Shown in pieces: positions 37,295-46,787 of a DNA stretch of 64,000 bases (position 1 is the stretch's first letter; each line of letters starts with the position of its first letter). The translations under genes were made by a program, and so were the position numbers. This stretch comes from Paraliobacillus zengyii (GTDB taxonomy: Bacteria > Bacillota > Bacilli > Bacillales > Amphibacillaceae): assembly GCF_003268595.1 (NCBI RefSeq), contig NZ_CP029797.1, forward strand, positions 951,501-1,015,500, in the 5' to 3' direction. Below the pieces are notes generated by a model. That model did no database searches. It had not been told where the DNA came from and was given only the letters and a program-made list of their open reading frames with translations.

Positions 37295-38095
37295 ATGAAG
37301 TTTTCGATCACATCTAAAGGTGACCATAAGTCAGAAAGTATTAAAGCTTTAATGTGTCAGTACTTAGCAGATTTTGATTTGGAATATGATGATAGAGAAC
37401 CAGATTTAGCAATCTCAGTAGGTGGAGATGGGACATTCCTACAAGCCTTCCAAACATATAGCACACGATTAGATAAAACAGCTTTTATCGGGGTCCATAC
37501 TGGCCATCTAGGTTTTTATGCGGATTGGGTACCTGAGGAAATAGAACAATTAGTAATTGAAATAGCTAAAAACCCGTACCAAATTGTCGAATACCCGTTA
37601 TTATCCATGCTGATTCATTCTGAGAATGGAACAGTTGAACGCCACTTAGCTTTAAATGAAACGTCAATAAAAAAAGTAGAAGGTTCTGTTGTCTTGGACG
37701 TTACTATTAAGGGAGAGCATTTCGAACGATTTCGCGGTGATGGATTATGTATATCGACACCATCGGGTAGTACTGCCTATAATAAGGCATTAGGTGGTGC
37801 TATTATCCATCCATCATTACCATCTTTACAGATCACGGAGATGTCATCCATTAATAACAGGGTTTATCGTACAATTGGTTCTTCCTTAATCTTACCGAAG
37901 CATCATATATGTGAGTTTTTACCTGTTGAAGATAACCAGAGTTTCTTAATTACAATTGATCATATTACGAAAAGTGTGATGAATATTAAAGCAATTGAAT
38001 GTAAAGTAGCCAAAGAAAAAATTCGGTTTGCAAGGTATCGTCCTTTTCCATTTTGGAAACGAGTACGTGATTCGTTTATTTCAGATGATCGTTAA
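37295..38095 (+). CDS. nadF: NAD kinase
   Basis: Phosphorylates NAD to NADP; 266 residues. The GGDGT motif ([12 protein letters not shown]), the NE motif (LALNETSI) and the [16 protein letters not shown] substrate loop are intact. Cytosolic tetramer in relatives. Sits between relQ and the pseudouridine synthase with very short spacings, so alarmone synthesis and NADP supply share an mRNA. Confidence 0.96.
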   Translation: MKFSITSKGDHKSESIKALMCQYLADFDLEYDDREPDLAISVGGDGTFLQAFQTYSTRLDKTAFIGVHTGHLGFYADWVPEEIEQLVIEIAKNPYQIVEYPLLSMLIHSENGTVERHLALNETSIKKVEGSVVLDVTIKGEHFERFRGDGLCISTPSGSTAYNKALGGAIIHPSLPSLQITEMSSINNRVYRTIGSSLILPKHHICEFLPVEDNQSFLITIDHITKSVMNIKAIECKVAKEKIRFARYRPFPFWKRVRDSFISDDR

Positions 38096-38137
38096 AGGTA
38101 ATAGGCATGTAATTGTATAGAAAGGTGATATATAAGC

Positions 38138-39025
38138 GTGAAATGGTATGTTAAAAAAGATGAGAATCAAATGCTTTTACGAGAATATTTAAGAGACGTA
38201 CAAGGTTTTTCACGTAGAATTGTCAAAGGGATAAAATTTCAAGGTGGAACCCTTTTAGTGAATGGAGAATTTGTTACAGTTAGAAAGGTGTTAAAACAAG
38301 GTGATCTTGTAGAAGTTTCTTTTCCACCAGAACATCACGGTATGTATTTGAAACCTGAACCAGTACCGCTTCATATTATCTATGAAGACGATGATGTTAT
38401 GGTGATTGATAAAGATCCAAATATTGCAACGATCCCATCGAATCATCATCCAACTGGAACGGTTGCCAATGGGATTTTACATCATTATGCAATGCACAAC
38501 ATTAACTACACGGTACATATTGTAACGCGTTTAGACCGTGATACATCTGGTCTATTACTTGTAGCGAAGCATCGATTAAGTCATTCGGTTTTGGCAGACG
38601 GTCAAAAGCGAGGGGATGTTGCACGAAGATATCAGGCAATTATTCCTGGACATATGGTAATAAGAGAAGGAACTATCGATCAACCAATCGGTCGTAAACC
38701 TGGCTCTATTGTAGAACGAATAGTAGATGAAAATGGAAAGCCGTCGATAACGCATTATCAAGTGCTTGAGGAAACAGCAGCATATACACTTTTACATGTT
38801 GCTTTGGAAACGGGAAGAACACATCAAATCCGTGTCCATTTTGCCCATCTGGGTCATCCTTTACTAGGAGATAAATTATATGGAGGAGATACTAAACTAA
38901 TGAAAAGACAAGCATTGCATTGTGTTTCATTAGCTTTTAATCACCCAATAACAAAAGAGAGACACACATTTACTTCTTCGTTACCAGAAGATATGAAACA
39001 AATAATCCAACAAGAAAAGTCATGA
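38138..39025 (+). CDS. RluD-family pseudouridine synthase (YjbO-like)
   Basis: RNA pseudouridine synthase of 295 residues: S4-like N-terminal domain (residues 1-75) and RluA-type catalytic domain with the active aspartate in THIVTRLDRDTSGLLL-like segment TRLDRDTSG and the RTHQIRVHFAHLGHP motif. Target uridines unknown; the B. subtilis counterpart in this place is yjbO. GTG start with AAAGGTG. Third gene of the relQ operon. Confidence 0.92.
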   Translation: MKWYVKKDENQMLLREYLRDVQGFSRRIVKGIKFQGGTLLVNGEFVTVRKVLKQGDLVEVSFPPEHHGMYLKPEPVPLHIIYEDDDVMVIDKDPNIATIPSNHHPTGTVANGILHHYAMHNINYTVHIVTRLDRDTSGLLLVAKHRLSHSVLADGQKRGDVARRYQAIIPGHMVIREGTIDQPIGRKPGSIVERIVDENGKPSITHYQVLEETAAYTLLHVALETGRTHQIRVHFAHLGHPLLGDKLYGGDTKLMKRQALHCVSLAFNHPITKERHTFTSSLPEDMKQIIQQEKS

Positions 39026-39053
39026 CGATGACCTATCTTGTTGGATTATTTTT
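39001..39053 (+). terminator. Terminator of the relQ-nadF-rlu operon
   Basis: AATAATCCAACAAG (overlapping the end of the coding sequence) pairs perfectly with CTTGTTGGATTATT, followed by Ts. It lies before repeats R6/R7. Confidence 0.92.
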
Positions 39054-39125
39054 TGATTATACCCGCTATGAAATAGACGCTAGCTCATTAAGTTTTACAT
39101 CAACTCTTGCATATCGCACACTACG

Positions 39126-39301
39126 CCAGAATTATCATCAACTGCGACTTAATAGGATTTCTTGACCCGCTACTCAAGTGAAATTGACTCCCTTTCCGCA
39201 GGCACGGCTTCAGCTAACTCGAAAACAAAGTACGTTTTCGAGTGGATCTTCAGCCCGCGCTGTTCCTGCAGGAGTGTCGCCAATTTCACTTGATACGCTA
39301 A
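39126..39301 (+). repeat. Structured intergenic repeat, copy R6 (forward)
   Basis: Outer stem TCAAGTGAAATTG (39174-39186) pairs perfectly with CAATTTCACTTGA (39281-39293). Terminal stem ACTCGAAAAC (39217-39226) pairs perfectly with GTTTTCGAGT (39234-39243). Nearly identical to R4 at 17241, even in flanks, so these two copies spread or converted recently. Confidence 0.92.
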
Positions 39302-39459
39302 TATTCATCTACCTATCGCTAACAGAGAGTATAAATCTGCACATAAAAATGAACGGATTTAAATCATGTTTTATTAGTTGGAAATTAGCATGTGAATTAT
39401 AACTTCATCCAGTTTAATTCATCTTTTCTATTCAAACTGATATAGTTTGTAATCAGGCA

Positions 39460-39596
39460 CCAGCGAAGGAAGCAAATGGTTGAGACTCCTGTGGGAACAG
39501 CACAAACCGAAGATCCTCTATAGAAGCGATCTTTGCTTCTATAGATAGCTGAGGTTGTGCCCACGGAAAGGGAATCCATTTGCTGACGTAGCGGAT
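39460..39596 (-). repeat. Structured intergenic repeat, copy R7 (reverse)
   Basis: Convergent partner of R6. The outer stem GCAAATGG (39472-39479) pairs with CCATTTGC (39576-39583). The terminal stem CTATAGAAGC pairs perfectly with GCTTCTATAG. Relative to R2 both stems carry compensated changes. Confidence 0.92.
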
Positions 39597-39674
39597 AAGG
39601 AAGTCTCACTAAGTCGAAGTTTCTCTCTACTGCGTCGTGTAGAAACAATATAGTACAGGTTTTGTTTTTATTTT

Positions 39675-40415
39675 TCATTCGAAATATTTAAATTTTTCTT
39701 CGATGTAGGGTTGTTGTGATGGTACTGCTGTTAATGTTTCTTCTGGTAAACGAAAAGCAGTTAATTTATTACCGAACACGCAACCTGTATCGATATTTAT
39801 TGTTTGATTGATTCTTCGTGCTTCTTTGACAGGCGTATGGCCATAAACAATCCAACGATCACTATGGTAATCTTGAGCCCAATCTCTTCTTTCAGGTCTT
39901 CCATCATCATGACTCTTACCAGTTATATCACCATATAAAACAAAGACCGCAGTTTCTTTATCCTTGCGACCAATTAGATCTTCTCTGATGCCGGCATGGG
40001 CAACAATTGCATTAACTTCTGGTATTGATTCATATAAATCAGCCTGTTCATAAAGTTCGACAAATTGTTTTTTTACTTGAGCTTGTCGATCCTTTGATAG
40101 TGCTTGGAATTCAGCAACAGTTGTTTCTAATCCATGCGAAATTTGTACATTATTGCCTAGGAAATAACGATATAATTTATTGCAATGATTTCCTGGTACA
40201 TAGCGGCCAACTTTTTCTTCCATTACAATACGATTGACAAAGTCAATTGTTTTAATTGATTTTGGGCCTCGATCCGTAATATCCCCTAAAAATACAGGTG
40301 TTCGCTTGTCAGGATGATAAGGTATACCATTTTTCCTTTCATAACCTAAGTCTGTAAATAACGCGTGTAGTTCATCATAGCAACCGTGAACATCTCCAAT
40401 TACATCAAATTTCAT
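39675..40415 (-). CDS. prpE: Bis(5'-nucleosyl)-tetraphosphatase PrpE
   Basis: Metallophosphoesterase of 246 residues that cleaves diadenosine tetraphosphate; PrpE also acts as a tyrosine phosphatase in B. subtilis germination studies. Motifs GDVHGCYDE, GDITDRGPKS and GNHC of the PPP family, and AHAGIRED and YGHTP later, are intact. AGGAGG precedes ATG. Convergent to the rlu gene, as in B. subtilis. Confidence 0.95.
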   Translation of the reverse strand: MKFDVIGDVHGCYDELHALFTDLGYERKNGIPYHPDKRTPVFLGDITDRGPKSIKTIDFVNRIVMEEKVGRYVPGNHCNKLYRYFLGNNVQISHGLETTVAEFQALSKDRQAQVKKQFVELYEQADLYESIPEVNAIVAHAGIREDLIGRKDKETAVFVLYGDITGKSHDDGRPERRDWAQDYHSDRWIVYGHTPVKEARRINQTINIDTGCVFGNKLTAFRLPEETLTAVPSQQPYIEEKFKYFE

Positions 40416-40468
40416 CTAGTAGCCTCCTATTCTGCGAATACTTGGTTTAAGTAGTATAAACCAACAGT

Positions 40469-41632
40469 TTAGGAATCAAACATAAATACTTTTGTTCTAT
40501 AATGGATATTTAAAACAATACCTATTGCAATTAAATAGGTTAAGGTAGAACTTCCACCATAACTAATAAATGGTAGTGGAAGACCAGTAATAGGAAGTAG
40601 TTTAATTGTCATACCAATATTTTGGAAAATTTGATAGGTAAACATACCAATAAACCCTGTAATGAGATAACTTCCAAATGGATCATTACTTTGCAAAGCA
40701 ATATGAATTAGTCTGTATACTAATAAGAAAAGCAAGGTAATTAAAATACTTGAACCGATAAAGCCAAATTGTTCGGCAATAGAAGTGAAAATCATGTCAG
40801 TGTGCCTTTCTGGAATATTGGAAACTTCAAATTCCCCAATTCCTTTCCCGCTTAATTGACCAGATCCTATTGCAAGCATTGCACGGATTAACTGATACCC
40901 ACCACTTTGTCCATTAACCTCAGTATCTAACCAACCAGTAAAACGGCTTTCTACGTGTTCAAATGGAGTATCTGCTATTACGTCATCCACAGCTTCTGGG
41001 AATGTAATATAGATAAATATTAACGCAAATACTGAAATCAGCATTACACTTAAAAGCGAGAAAATAATCTGCCAACGTACACCAGAGACAAGGACCATAC
41101 AAACTACTATAGAAGCTAATACTAAGAAACCACCTAAATCTGGTTGAAGCGCAATTAGTCCCATCGGAGGTATTGCGACAATCATGATTTTTAATAGTAA
41201 CCAACAATCACTTTTATTCATATGTTCTTTAAATTTATCATTGTGCATGACAATTAAATGTGCAAGTGCAATAATTAAGAAGACTTTCATAAACTCTGCT
41301 GGTTGTAGTGTTCCAAATCCTGGAACTTGAAACCACCCCCAAGCACCGTTTACTTTAATTGCAGGTGGGAGGTGAAAATGAAGCATAATTAACATAATCA
41401 TACCGAAGCCATAAAAAATCCATGAGACCTGTCTCAATCGGTCATAATCAATTAACATAATGACACCTATAACTATTGCTCCAACGATATACCAGACCAA
41501 TTGTTTAATGTAGTAAGTATCGTCTAAATAGGGTTGTATCGTATATAAAGAAAAAATACTGATAATCGCTAATAAAATAATAATCGAAATTAACACATAA
41601 TCTATATTTGCTGTTCTTGTTTTTGATTGCAT
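40469..41632 (-). CDS. RodA/FtsW/SpoVE family peptidoglycan glycosyltransferase
   Basis: SEDS-family polytopic membrane protein of 387 residues with about ten helices. Signature ends GLPLPFISYGGSSTLTYL and the loop GAWGWFQVPGFGTLQPAEFMK with the catalytic aspartate region are present. These enzymes polymerise lipid II together with a class B PBP. Sequence is more RodA-like than FtsW-like, but no PBP gene is adjacent, and this gene is not at the B. subtilis rodA locus; probably one of several paralogues. AAAGG upstream of ATG. Confidence 0.88.
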   Translation of the reverse strand: MQSKTRTANIDYVLISIIILLAIISIFSLYTIQPYLDDTYYIKQLVWYIVGAIVIGVIMLIDYDRLRQVSWIFYGFGMIMLIMLHFHLPPAIKVNGAWGWFQVPGFGTLQPAEFMKVFLIIALAHLIVMHNDKFKEHMNKSDCWLLLKIMIVAIPPMGLIALQPDLGGFLVLASIVVCMVLVSGVRWQIIFSLLSVMLISVFALIFIYITFPEAVDDVIADTPFEHVESRFTGWLDTEVNGQSGGYQLIRAMLAIGSGQLSGKGIGEFEVSNIPERHTDMIFTSIAEQFGFIGSSILITLLFLLVYRLIHIALQSNDPFGSYLITGFIGMFTYQIFQNIGMTIKLLPITGLPLPFISYGGSSTLTYLIAIGIVLNIHYRTKVFMFDS

Positions 41633-41779
41633 AATATACCTTTCTTTCTATATATATCTTTTTGGAATTTTATTTTACATACTAGTTATTAGTTTACCTT
41701 ACTTTGTTACTTTTTTTAAGCAAAGTTTTCAAGTTGTTGATAAAAAGATTGTAAAGAGACTTTCATGTAAAATTGATAG

Positions 41780-41827
41780 GGTAATTTAATTGACAAAAAA
41801 GCATGTGGCGATTACGATAATACGGTC
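41780..41827 (+). promoter_or_regulatory. mgtE promoter, without an M-box
   Basis: TTGACA near 41791 with TACGAT 17 bp downstream predicts a start near 41825 and a leader of only about 25 nt. There is no room for the Mg2+-sensing M-box that precedes mgtE in B. subtilis. Confidence 0.6.
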
Positions 41828-41851
41828 TAGGCGATAAGGAGGCGACCGTTT

Positions 41852-43216
41852 ATGGAACATTTAGATAAACAAGAACGTATACAACTGTGGGAGAAAGTGC
41901 AGGACACACTTGTAAATGAACAAATTGATCAATTTCGTGCTGAATTTTTAGAAATTCATCCATATGATCAAGCGAAAATATTTGAAGAACAAATAGAAGA
42001 AATACGTTTCCTTATCTACACATATCTATCGCCAGGAGAAATAGCGGATGTGATGGAACAAGTGGATGATGATCTAGTGGAAGAGTTTATCACTGAGATG
42101 CTTCCATCATTTTCTGCTCAAGTACTAGCAAATATGGCTACGGATGACGCGGTAGATATTTTAAATGAGATGGATAAAAATAAAGTCGCGAGCTTTTTAA
42201 CAATTATGGAGAAGCAAGCGTCAGATGAGATAAAAGCTTTACTGCATTATCAAGAGAAAACAGCCGGAAGTATTATGACTACCGAGTTTGTTGTTGTAAA
42301 TACGGATCAAACCGTTAAAGAGGCAATGCGCCACTTGAGAAAAAAGGCTCCAGAAGCGGAAACTATTTATTATATTTATGTGATTAATCATGAACAAGTG
42401 TTAGTTGGTGTTATTTCTTTACGTGATCTGATTATTGCAGAAGGTGATTGGTTAATTTCTGATGTGATGAGTGAGCGTTTAGTAGCCGTTTCTGTTGGTG
42501 AAAATCAAGAAGATATCGCACATATGATGCGAGACTATGACTTTCTAGCTTTACCAGTTGTAGATTTCCAAAATCATTTGTTGGGGATTATCACTGTCGA
42601 TGATATCATGGATGTTATGGAAGAGGAAGCAAATGATGACTATTCTAAATTAGCTGGTGTGTCAGATATGGACGGTCCAGATGACAATGCATTTGTATCT
42701 GCAAAGAAACGTCTACCATGGCTAATCATTTTGCTTTTCCTTGGTTTATTTACAGCAAGTATTATCGGACGCTTTGAAGCAACATTAGATCAAGTTGCTA
42801 TTCTAGCCGTCTTTATCCCGCTAATTGCAGGAATGGCCGGTAATTCTGGAACACAAGCATTGGCTGTAGCAGTTCGTGGTATTGCTACTGGTGATATAGA
42901 AAAACAAGGAAAGTGGAATATCTTGGTGCGTGAAGCTACAACTGGTATGATTACAGGTCTAAGTTGTGGTATTTTAATTACTGGTATCGTGTATATTTGG
43001 CAAGGTATGTTTTTCCTAGGTCTTCTTGTTGGTATATCGATAACAGCTACTTTATTTGTAGCAACGATTGCTGGTGCGTTAGTACCATTGCTTATGGATA
43101 AATTAAATATTGATCCAGCTGTTGCCTCTGGGCCATTTATTACCACAATAAATGATATTATTTCTGTGTTAATATATTTTGGATTAGCAACTGCGTTTAT
43201 GAACTTATTATTATAA
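41852..43216 (+). CDS. mgtE: Magnesium transporter MgtE
   Basis: Mg2+ channel of 454 residues. N-terminal superhelical domain (residues 1-130, DVMEQVDDDLVEEFITEM), tandem CBS domains (about 130-260) that sense cytosolic Mg2+, then five membrane helices from residue 285 with the pore segment NSGTQALAVAVRGIATGDI. Gating by Mg2+ at the protein level is expected. ATG has AAGGAGG. Co-directional with yjbQ 33 bases downstream, likely one operon. Confidence 0.95.
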   Translation: MEHLDKQERIQLWEKVQDTLVNEQIDQFRAEFLEIHPYDQAKIFEEQIEEIRFLIYTYLSPGEIADVMEQVDDDLVEEFITEMLPSFSAQVLANMATDDAVDILNEMDKNKVASFLTIMEKQASDEIKALLHYQEKTAGSIMTTEFVVVNTDQTVKEAMRHLRKKAPEAETIYYIYVINHEQVLVGVISLRDLIIAEGDWLISDVMSERLVAVSVGENQEDIAHMMRDYDFLALPVVDFQNHLLGIITVDDIMDVMEEEANDDYSKLAGVSDMDGPDDNAFVSAKKRLPWLIILLFLGLFTASIIGRFEATLDQVAILAVFIPLIAGMAGNSGTQALAVAVRGIATGDIEKQGKWNILVREATTGMITGLSCGILITGIVYIWQGMFFLGLLVGISITATLFVATIAGALVPLLMDKLNIDPAVASGPFITTINDIISVLIYFGLATAFMNLLL

Positions 43217-43249
43217 AAGAGAGAAGGAATATAAGGGAGGATATATAAA

Positions 43250-45094
43250 ATGGAGCATGCTGAGTCTGTTAGCTCACTTTTAATCGTTATTTTAGCAGCT
43301 TTTCTAACGCCAATACTCATGCACCGACTGCGGTTAAATATGATTCCAGTTGTAGTTGCTGAAATTATTATTGGACTTATTATTGGTCAGAGTGGATTTA
43401 ATTTAGTTAATGAAAGTAATTGGTTAGAAACATTGTCTACACTAGGTTTTATTTTTCTAATGTTTCTTAGTGGTTTAGAAATAGATTTTAGTCTTTTTTC
43501 TAGAAAGAGAAAGAAAGAAAATAAAGCATCGAACATGCCGAATCCAGTTGTAATTGCAACGATTGTCTTTGTAGGTATTCTGCTATTATCATTAGTACTT
43601 TCTTATTTATTTGTGCTTGCTGGCTTCATTGATAATGTATTTCTAATGACGTTAATTATTTCAACTATTTCATTAGGTGTAGTTGTGCCGACGTTAAAAG
43701 AATCACAAGCAATGAAAACGCCGATTGGGCAAACAATTTTATTAATTGCCGTTATTGCAGATTTAGTAACAATGATTCTACTTGCCGTGTTTGTTTCCTT
43801 TTACGGAGAAGGATCAGGAAATATGTGGTTACTACTGATTTTGTTTGGTGTTGGTATTTTGCTTTACTTTGTTGGAAAACATTTTCGCAATCAAACCTTT
43901 GTCGAAACAATGTCAAAAGGAACAATTCACATTGGCACACGTGCTGTTTTTACGTTAATTATTTTTCTAGTAGCAGTATCGGAATCGGTTGGAGCAGAAA
44001 ATATTCTTGGTGCCTTTTTAGCTGGTGCTTTAGTTTCCTTATTGGCACCTAATCAAGATCTTGTCCAAAAGTTAGATAGCTTTGGATATGGATTTCTAAT
44101 TCCAATTTTCTTTGTGATGGTTGGTGTTGAAATTAATCTTTGGTCATTATTTGAAGATCCGAAAGTATTAGTATTGATCCCGTTGTTATTTATAGCTTTA
44201 CTACTTTCGAAATTGTTGCCAGCTATTATATTAAGAAAATGGTATGATACACGTACTGTTGTTGGTGCTGGAATGATACTAACGACAACATTGTCACTTG
44301 TAATTGCAGCAGCAGCAATTGGTGAACGAATGGGTGTAATTGATAGCCAAATGGAAGGTGCGTTAATTTTAGTTGCAGTTTTAACTTGCTTAATTACACC
44401 ACCAATTTTCAAGAAAATGTATGTTCATCAAGAGGAAGAAATTCCAAAGCAAGTCATTTCCTTTGTTGGATCTAACCAGGCAACATTGCCTGTTGTGAGA
44501 GAATTGGATCAAAATCTATTCAAGGCGCATCTCTATCACACAAGATTAGAGAAAATTGATGAGAAAATCACACGGTCTGTTTTTGATATAAAAGAACTAA
44601 AAGACTATGAAATTGAAAACATGGAACAATTGGGTGTTTTTGATGTAGATATAGTAGTCGTTTCAACAGGTGATGAACTTAAGAATGCTGAAGTCGCTTG
44701 TTATGCTAAGAAAAAAGGGGTCGGACGTGTTATTGCCAGAGCAGAGATGAAAAGCACGGATAAATATCTCAAAGAAAATAATGTGGAAGTATTTTCTGTT
44801 ATGCTTTCGACCAAAACTTTGTTAAAAGCAATGATTGAGTCACCAAATGTAGTTGATATATTAACAAACCAAGAAAGTGCACTATATGAGATTAATATGA
44901 ATAATTCGATCTATGATGGGATTATGCTGCGAGAGTTTCCGTTTACAGGTGATGTAATTATGGTTCGTATATTTAGGGATGATGATTCAATTGTTCCACA
45001 TGGTGATACGAGATTACGTTTAGGGGATCATCTAGTAGTTACAGGTTCGTCTGAGTATGTAGAAGAATTACAAAGTATATTAGAGTTTGGATAA
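43250..45094 (+). CDS. yjbQ: YjbQ, CPA2-family K+/H+ antiporter
   Basis: Monovalent cation:proton antiporter of 614 residues. Residues 1-390 form twelve or so membrane helices (RLNMIPVVVAEIIIGLIIGQ, GAFLAGALVSLLAP, PIFFVMVGVEINL); residues 400-530 are a TrkA-N-like region lacking a clear nucleotide motif; residues 535-614 are TrkA-C (RLRLGDHLVVTGSSEYVEEL). Probably potassium or sodium efflux. GGGAGG precedes ATG. Same place as yjbQ in B. subtilis. Confidence 0.92.
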   Translation: MEHAESVSSLLIVILAAFLTPILMHRLRLNMIPVVVAEIIIGLIIGQSGFNLVNESNWLETLSTLGFIFLMFLSGLEIDFSLFSRKRKKENKASNMPNPVVIATIVFVGILLLSLVLSYLFVLAGFIDNVFLMTLIISTISLGVVVPTLKESQAMKTPIGQTILLIAVIADLVTMILLAVFVSFYGEGSGNMWLLLILFGVGILLYFVGKHFRNQTFVETMSKGTIHIGTRAVFTLIIFLVAVSESVGAENILGAFLAGALVSLLAPNQDLVQKLDSFGYGFLIPIFFVMVGVEINLWSLFEDPKVLVLIPLLFIALLLSKLLPAIILRKWYDTRTVVGAGMILTTTLSLVIAAAAIGERMGVIDSQMEGALILVAVLTCLITPPIFKKMYVHQEEEIPKQVISFVGSNQATLPVVRELDQNLFKAHLYHTRLEKIDEKITRSVFDIKELKDYEIENMEQLGVFDVDIVVVSTGDELKNAEVACYAKKKGVGRVIARAEMKSTDKYLKENNVEVFSVMLSTKTLLKAMIESPNVVDILTNQESALYEINMNNSIYDGIMLREFPFTGDVIMVRIFRDDDSIVPHGDTRLRLGDHLVVTGSSEYVEELQSILEFG

Positions 45095-45109
45095 TTGAAT
45101 CGAAGTTGA

Positions 45110-45142
45110 AACAGTCTGCAGTTAATTGCGGGCTGTTTTTTA
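45110..45142 (+). terminator. Terminator of mgtE-yjbQ
   Basis: AACAGTCTGCA pairs with TGCGGGCTGTT (G-U pairs), followed by Ts. Confidence 0.85.
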
Positions 45143-45185
45143 TTAATAAAATTATAAATTGAGTTTCAAGTGAATCTAAGCTAAA

Positions 45186-45202
45186 ATAGTAGTAGGTACT
45201 AA
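45186..45202 (-). promoter_or_regulatory. FapR operator of fabI
   Basis: On the minus strand TTAGTACCTACTACTAT matches the FapR consensus at 15 of 17 positions. It is located about 40 bases before the fabI start, beside a TATAAT box. Links fabI to the same regulon as fabHF. Confidence 0.85.
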
Positions 45203-45238
45203 TAACAACTTATAATATCTATATAGGAGGATTACAAA

Positions 45239-46018
45239 ATGAATTTTTCACTTAAAGGTCGTACATACGTAATTATGGGCGTAGCGAATAAACGAAGTAT
45301 TGCTTGGGGTATTGCTCGTTCCTTACATGCTGCTGGTGCACGTCTTATTTTCACCTATGCTAGCGAGCGTTTTGAAAAGCCGGTAAAAGATTTAGTTGAA
45401 ACGTTAGAAGGACAAGAGGCACTTTTTTACGAATGTGATGTTACAAGTGATGAAGCGGTACAAACAGCATTCGATCAGATTAAAGAAGATGTTGGCATCA
45501 TTCATGGTTTAGCACATTGTATTGCATTCGCTCAGAAAGAAGATCTTAAAGGACAATTTGTTGATACAAGTCGCGATGGCTATTTATTAGCACATAATAT
45601 TAGTGCTTATTCGCTCCTAGCAGTATCAAGGGCTGCCCAGCCATTAATGACAGAGGGTGGCGGTATCGTAACATTAACCTATCTTGGTGGAGAACGAGTT
45701 GTACAAAACTATAACGTGATGGGTGTCGCAAAGGCGAGTTTGGATGCTACGATGAAGTATTTAGCAAATGATTTAGGTCAACATGGCGTTCGTGTAAATG
45801 CAATTTCAGCTGGTCCAATTCGCACGTTATCTGCGAAAGGTGTTGGAGATTTTAACTCGGTTTTAAAAGACATTGAAGAAAAAGCACCATTACGTCGTAC
45901 CGTTACGCAGGAAGAGGTAGGCGATACGGCATATTACCTACTAAGTGATTTATCGCGTGGTGTTACAGGTGAAATTATACATGTTGATTCTGGATTTAAT
46001 ATCTTAGGATTATCATAA
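45239..46018 (+). CDS. fabI: Enoyl-ACP reductase (NADH), FabI
   Basis: Completes each fatty-acid elongation cycle; target of triclosan. 259 residues, divergent SDR fold: nucleotide segment MGVANKRSIAWGIA, catalytic Tyr-x6-Tyr-x6-Lys pattern in YLGGERVVQNYNVMGVAKAS, C-terminal GEIIHVDSGFNILG. ATG has AGGAGG. Single gene under FapR. Confidence 0.97.
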   Translation: MNFSLKGRTYVIMGVANKRSIAWGIARSLHAAGARLIFTYASERFEKPVKDLVETLEGQEALFYECDVTSDEAVQTAFDQIKEDVGIIHGLAHCIAFAQKEDLKGQFVDTSRDGYLLAHNISAYSLLAVSRAAQPLMTEGGGIVTLTYLGGERVVQNYNVMGVAKASLDATMKYLANDLGQHGVRVNAISAGPIRTLSAKGVGDFNSVLKDIEEKAPLRRTVTQEEVGDTAYYLLSDLSRGVTGEIIHVDSGFNILGLS

Positions 46019-46028
46019 TGACGACAAG

Positions 46029-46060
46029 CGAGCGCAGTTACAAACTGTGCTCGTTTTTTT
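46029..46060 (+). terminator. Terminator of fabI
   Basis: CGAGCGCAGTT pairs with AACTGTGCTCG, followed by seven Ts. Confidence 0.92.
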
Positions 46061-46095
46061 ACACAAAAAAAGTTAAGTATTTTAAAGCGATGGGC

Positions 46096-46123
46096 ACAAC
46101 TCTAAAAAGCGTTTCATATAGTA
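46096..46123 (+). promoter_or_regulatory. Sigma-K promoter of cotO
   Basis: CATATAGTA (46115-46123) fits the sigma-K -10 consensus CATANNNTA; an AC dinucleotide 17 bases upstream fits the -35. Indicates late mother-cell expression. Confidence 0.7.
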
Positions 46124-46147
46124 ACGTAGGCAAAGGAGGAAACCCAT

Positions 46148-46732
46148 TTGAGTAGAAAAAAGAAGAGATATGCTACACGTCCTGTCCTTTATATTCAACA
46201 ACCGGATTTTAAGGCAGTTCCAGCTTCCATGCAGACAGATTATTTCACACCTAAAGTGGAAAAGGAAGCTCCTGTTTCACAGGCCTCAGTTCCAACTGAA
46301 GCACAAGCACGTACAAGAAAGTCAAAAAAGAAAACAAAAGTTATACCGGAATTAGAAACGCCTCTGGAAGATTCAGAAAAAGAGAAAGATGAAGAAGAAA
46401 AACGTGAATTAAATGAAGAGGAAAAAGACGAAGAATTAGTTCAAGAAGTTGAGGCTGCAGATAAAGAAGAGGAGGTGGAGCCTCAATCGAAGAATATCCC
46501 TACGAAAAAACCATTTTCTGAAATGACAATAGAGGAGCAAGTGGATTATTTAGCAACAAAACCCGCCCATATACCAAAGATGAAGTGTGAAATTATAGCA
46601 AAAACGGCTAGATATAGAGGCATTATTACAGCATTTGATGATAATATCGTTCAAATTGAAACATTTAAACGTCCAAAGTTTCATCAAGTAGACATGGAAG
46701 AAATTGAATCGATTCGATTATTAGGATTTTAG
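46148..46732 (+). CDS. cotO: Spore coat morphogenetic protein CotO
   Basis: Coat protein of 194 residues that helps assemble the outer coat or crust. Basic N-terminus (SRKKKRYATRPVLYIQQPDF), a long charged Lys/Glu low-complexity middle (residues 65-110), and a conserved C-terminal CotO domain (KPFSEMTIEEQVDYLATKPA and MKCEIIAKTARYRGIITAFD). TTG start eight bases after AAAGGAGG. Same neighbours, fabI and cotZ, as in B. subtilis. Confidence 0.9.
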   Translation: MSRKKKRYATRPVLYIQQPDFKAVPASMQTDYFTPKVEKEAPVSQASVPTEAQARTRKSKKKTKVIPELETPLEDSEKEKDEEEKRELNEEEKDEELVQEVEAADKEEEVEPQSKNIPTKKPFSEMTIEEQVDYLATKPAHIPKMKCEIIAKTARYRGIITAFDDNIVQIETFKRPKFHQVDMEEIESIRLLGF

Positions 46733-46741
46733 ATTTAACAA

Positions 46742-46780
46742 AAAAGAAGGGCTGCACGTTGATGTGCCAGCCCTTCTTTT
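46742..46780. terminator. Bidirectional terminator cotO / cotZ
   Basis: AAAAGAAGGGCT..GCAC pairs with GTGC..AGCCCTTCTTTT, between convergent coat genes. Confidence 0.9.
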
Positions 46781-46787
46781 TAAAATA

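Noticed and set aside
39178..39678. Two open reading frames across repeats R6 and R7
   Set aside because: Both are made mostly of the hairpin repeats; the translations share no protein pattern with the other copies.
41641..41851. M-box riboswitch upstream of mgtE
   Set aside because: No conserved M-box pattern was seen and the promoter lies too close to the start codon.
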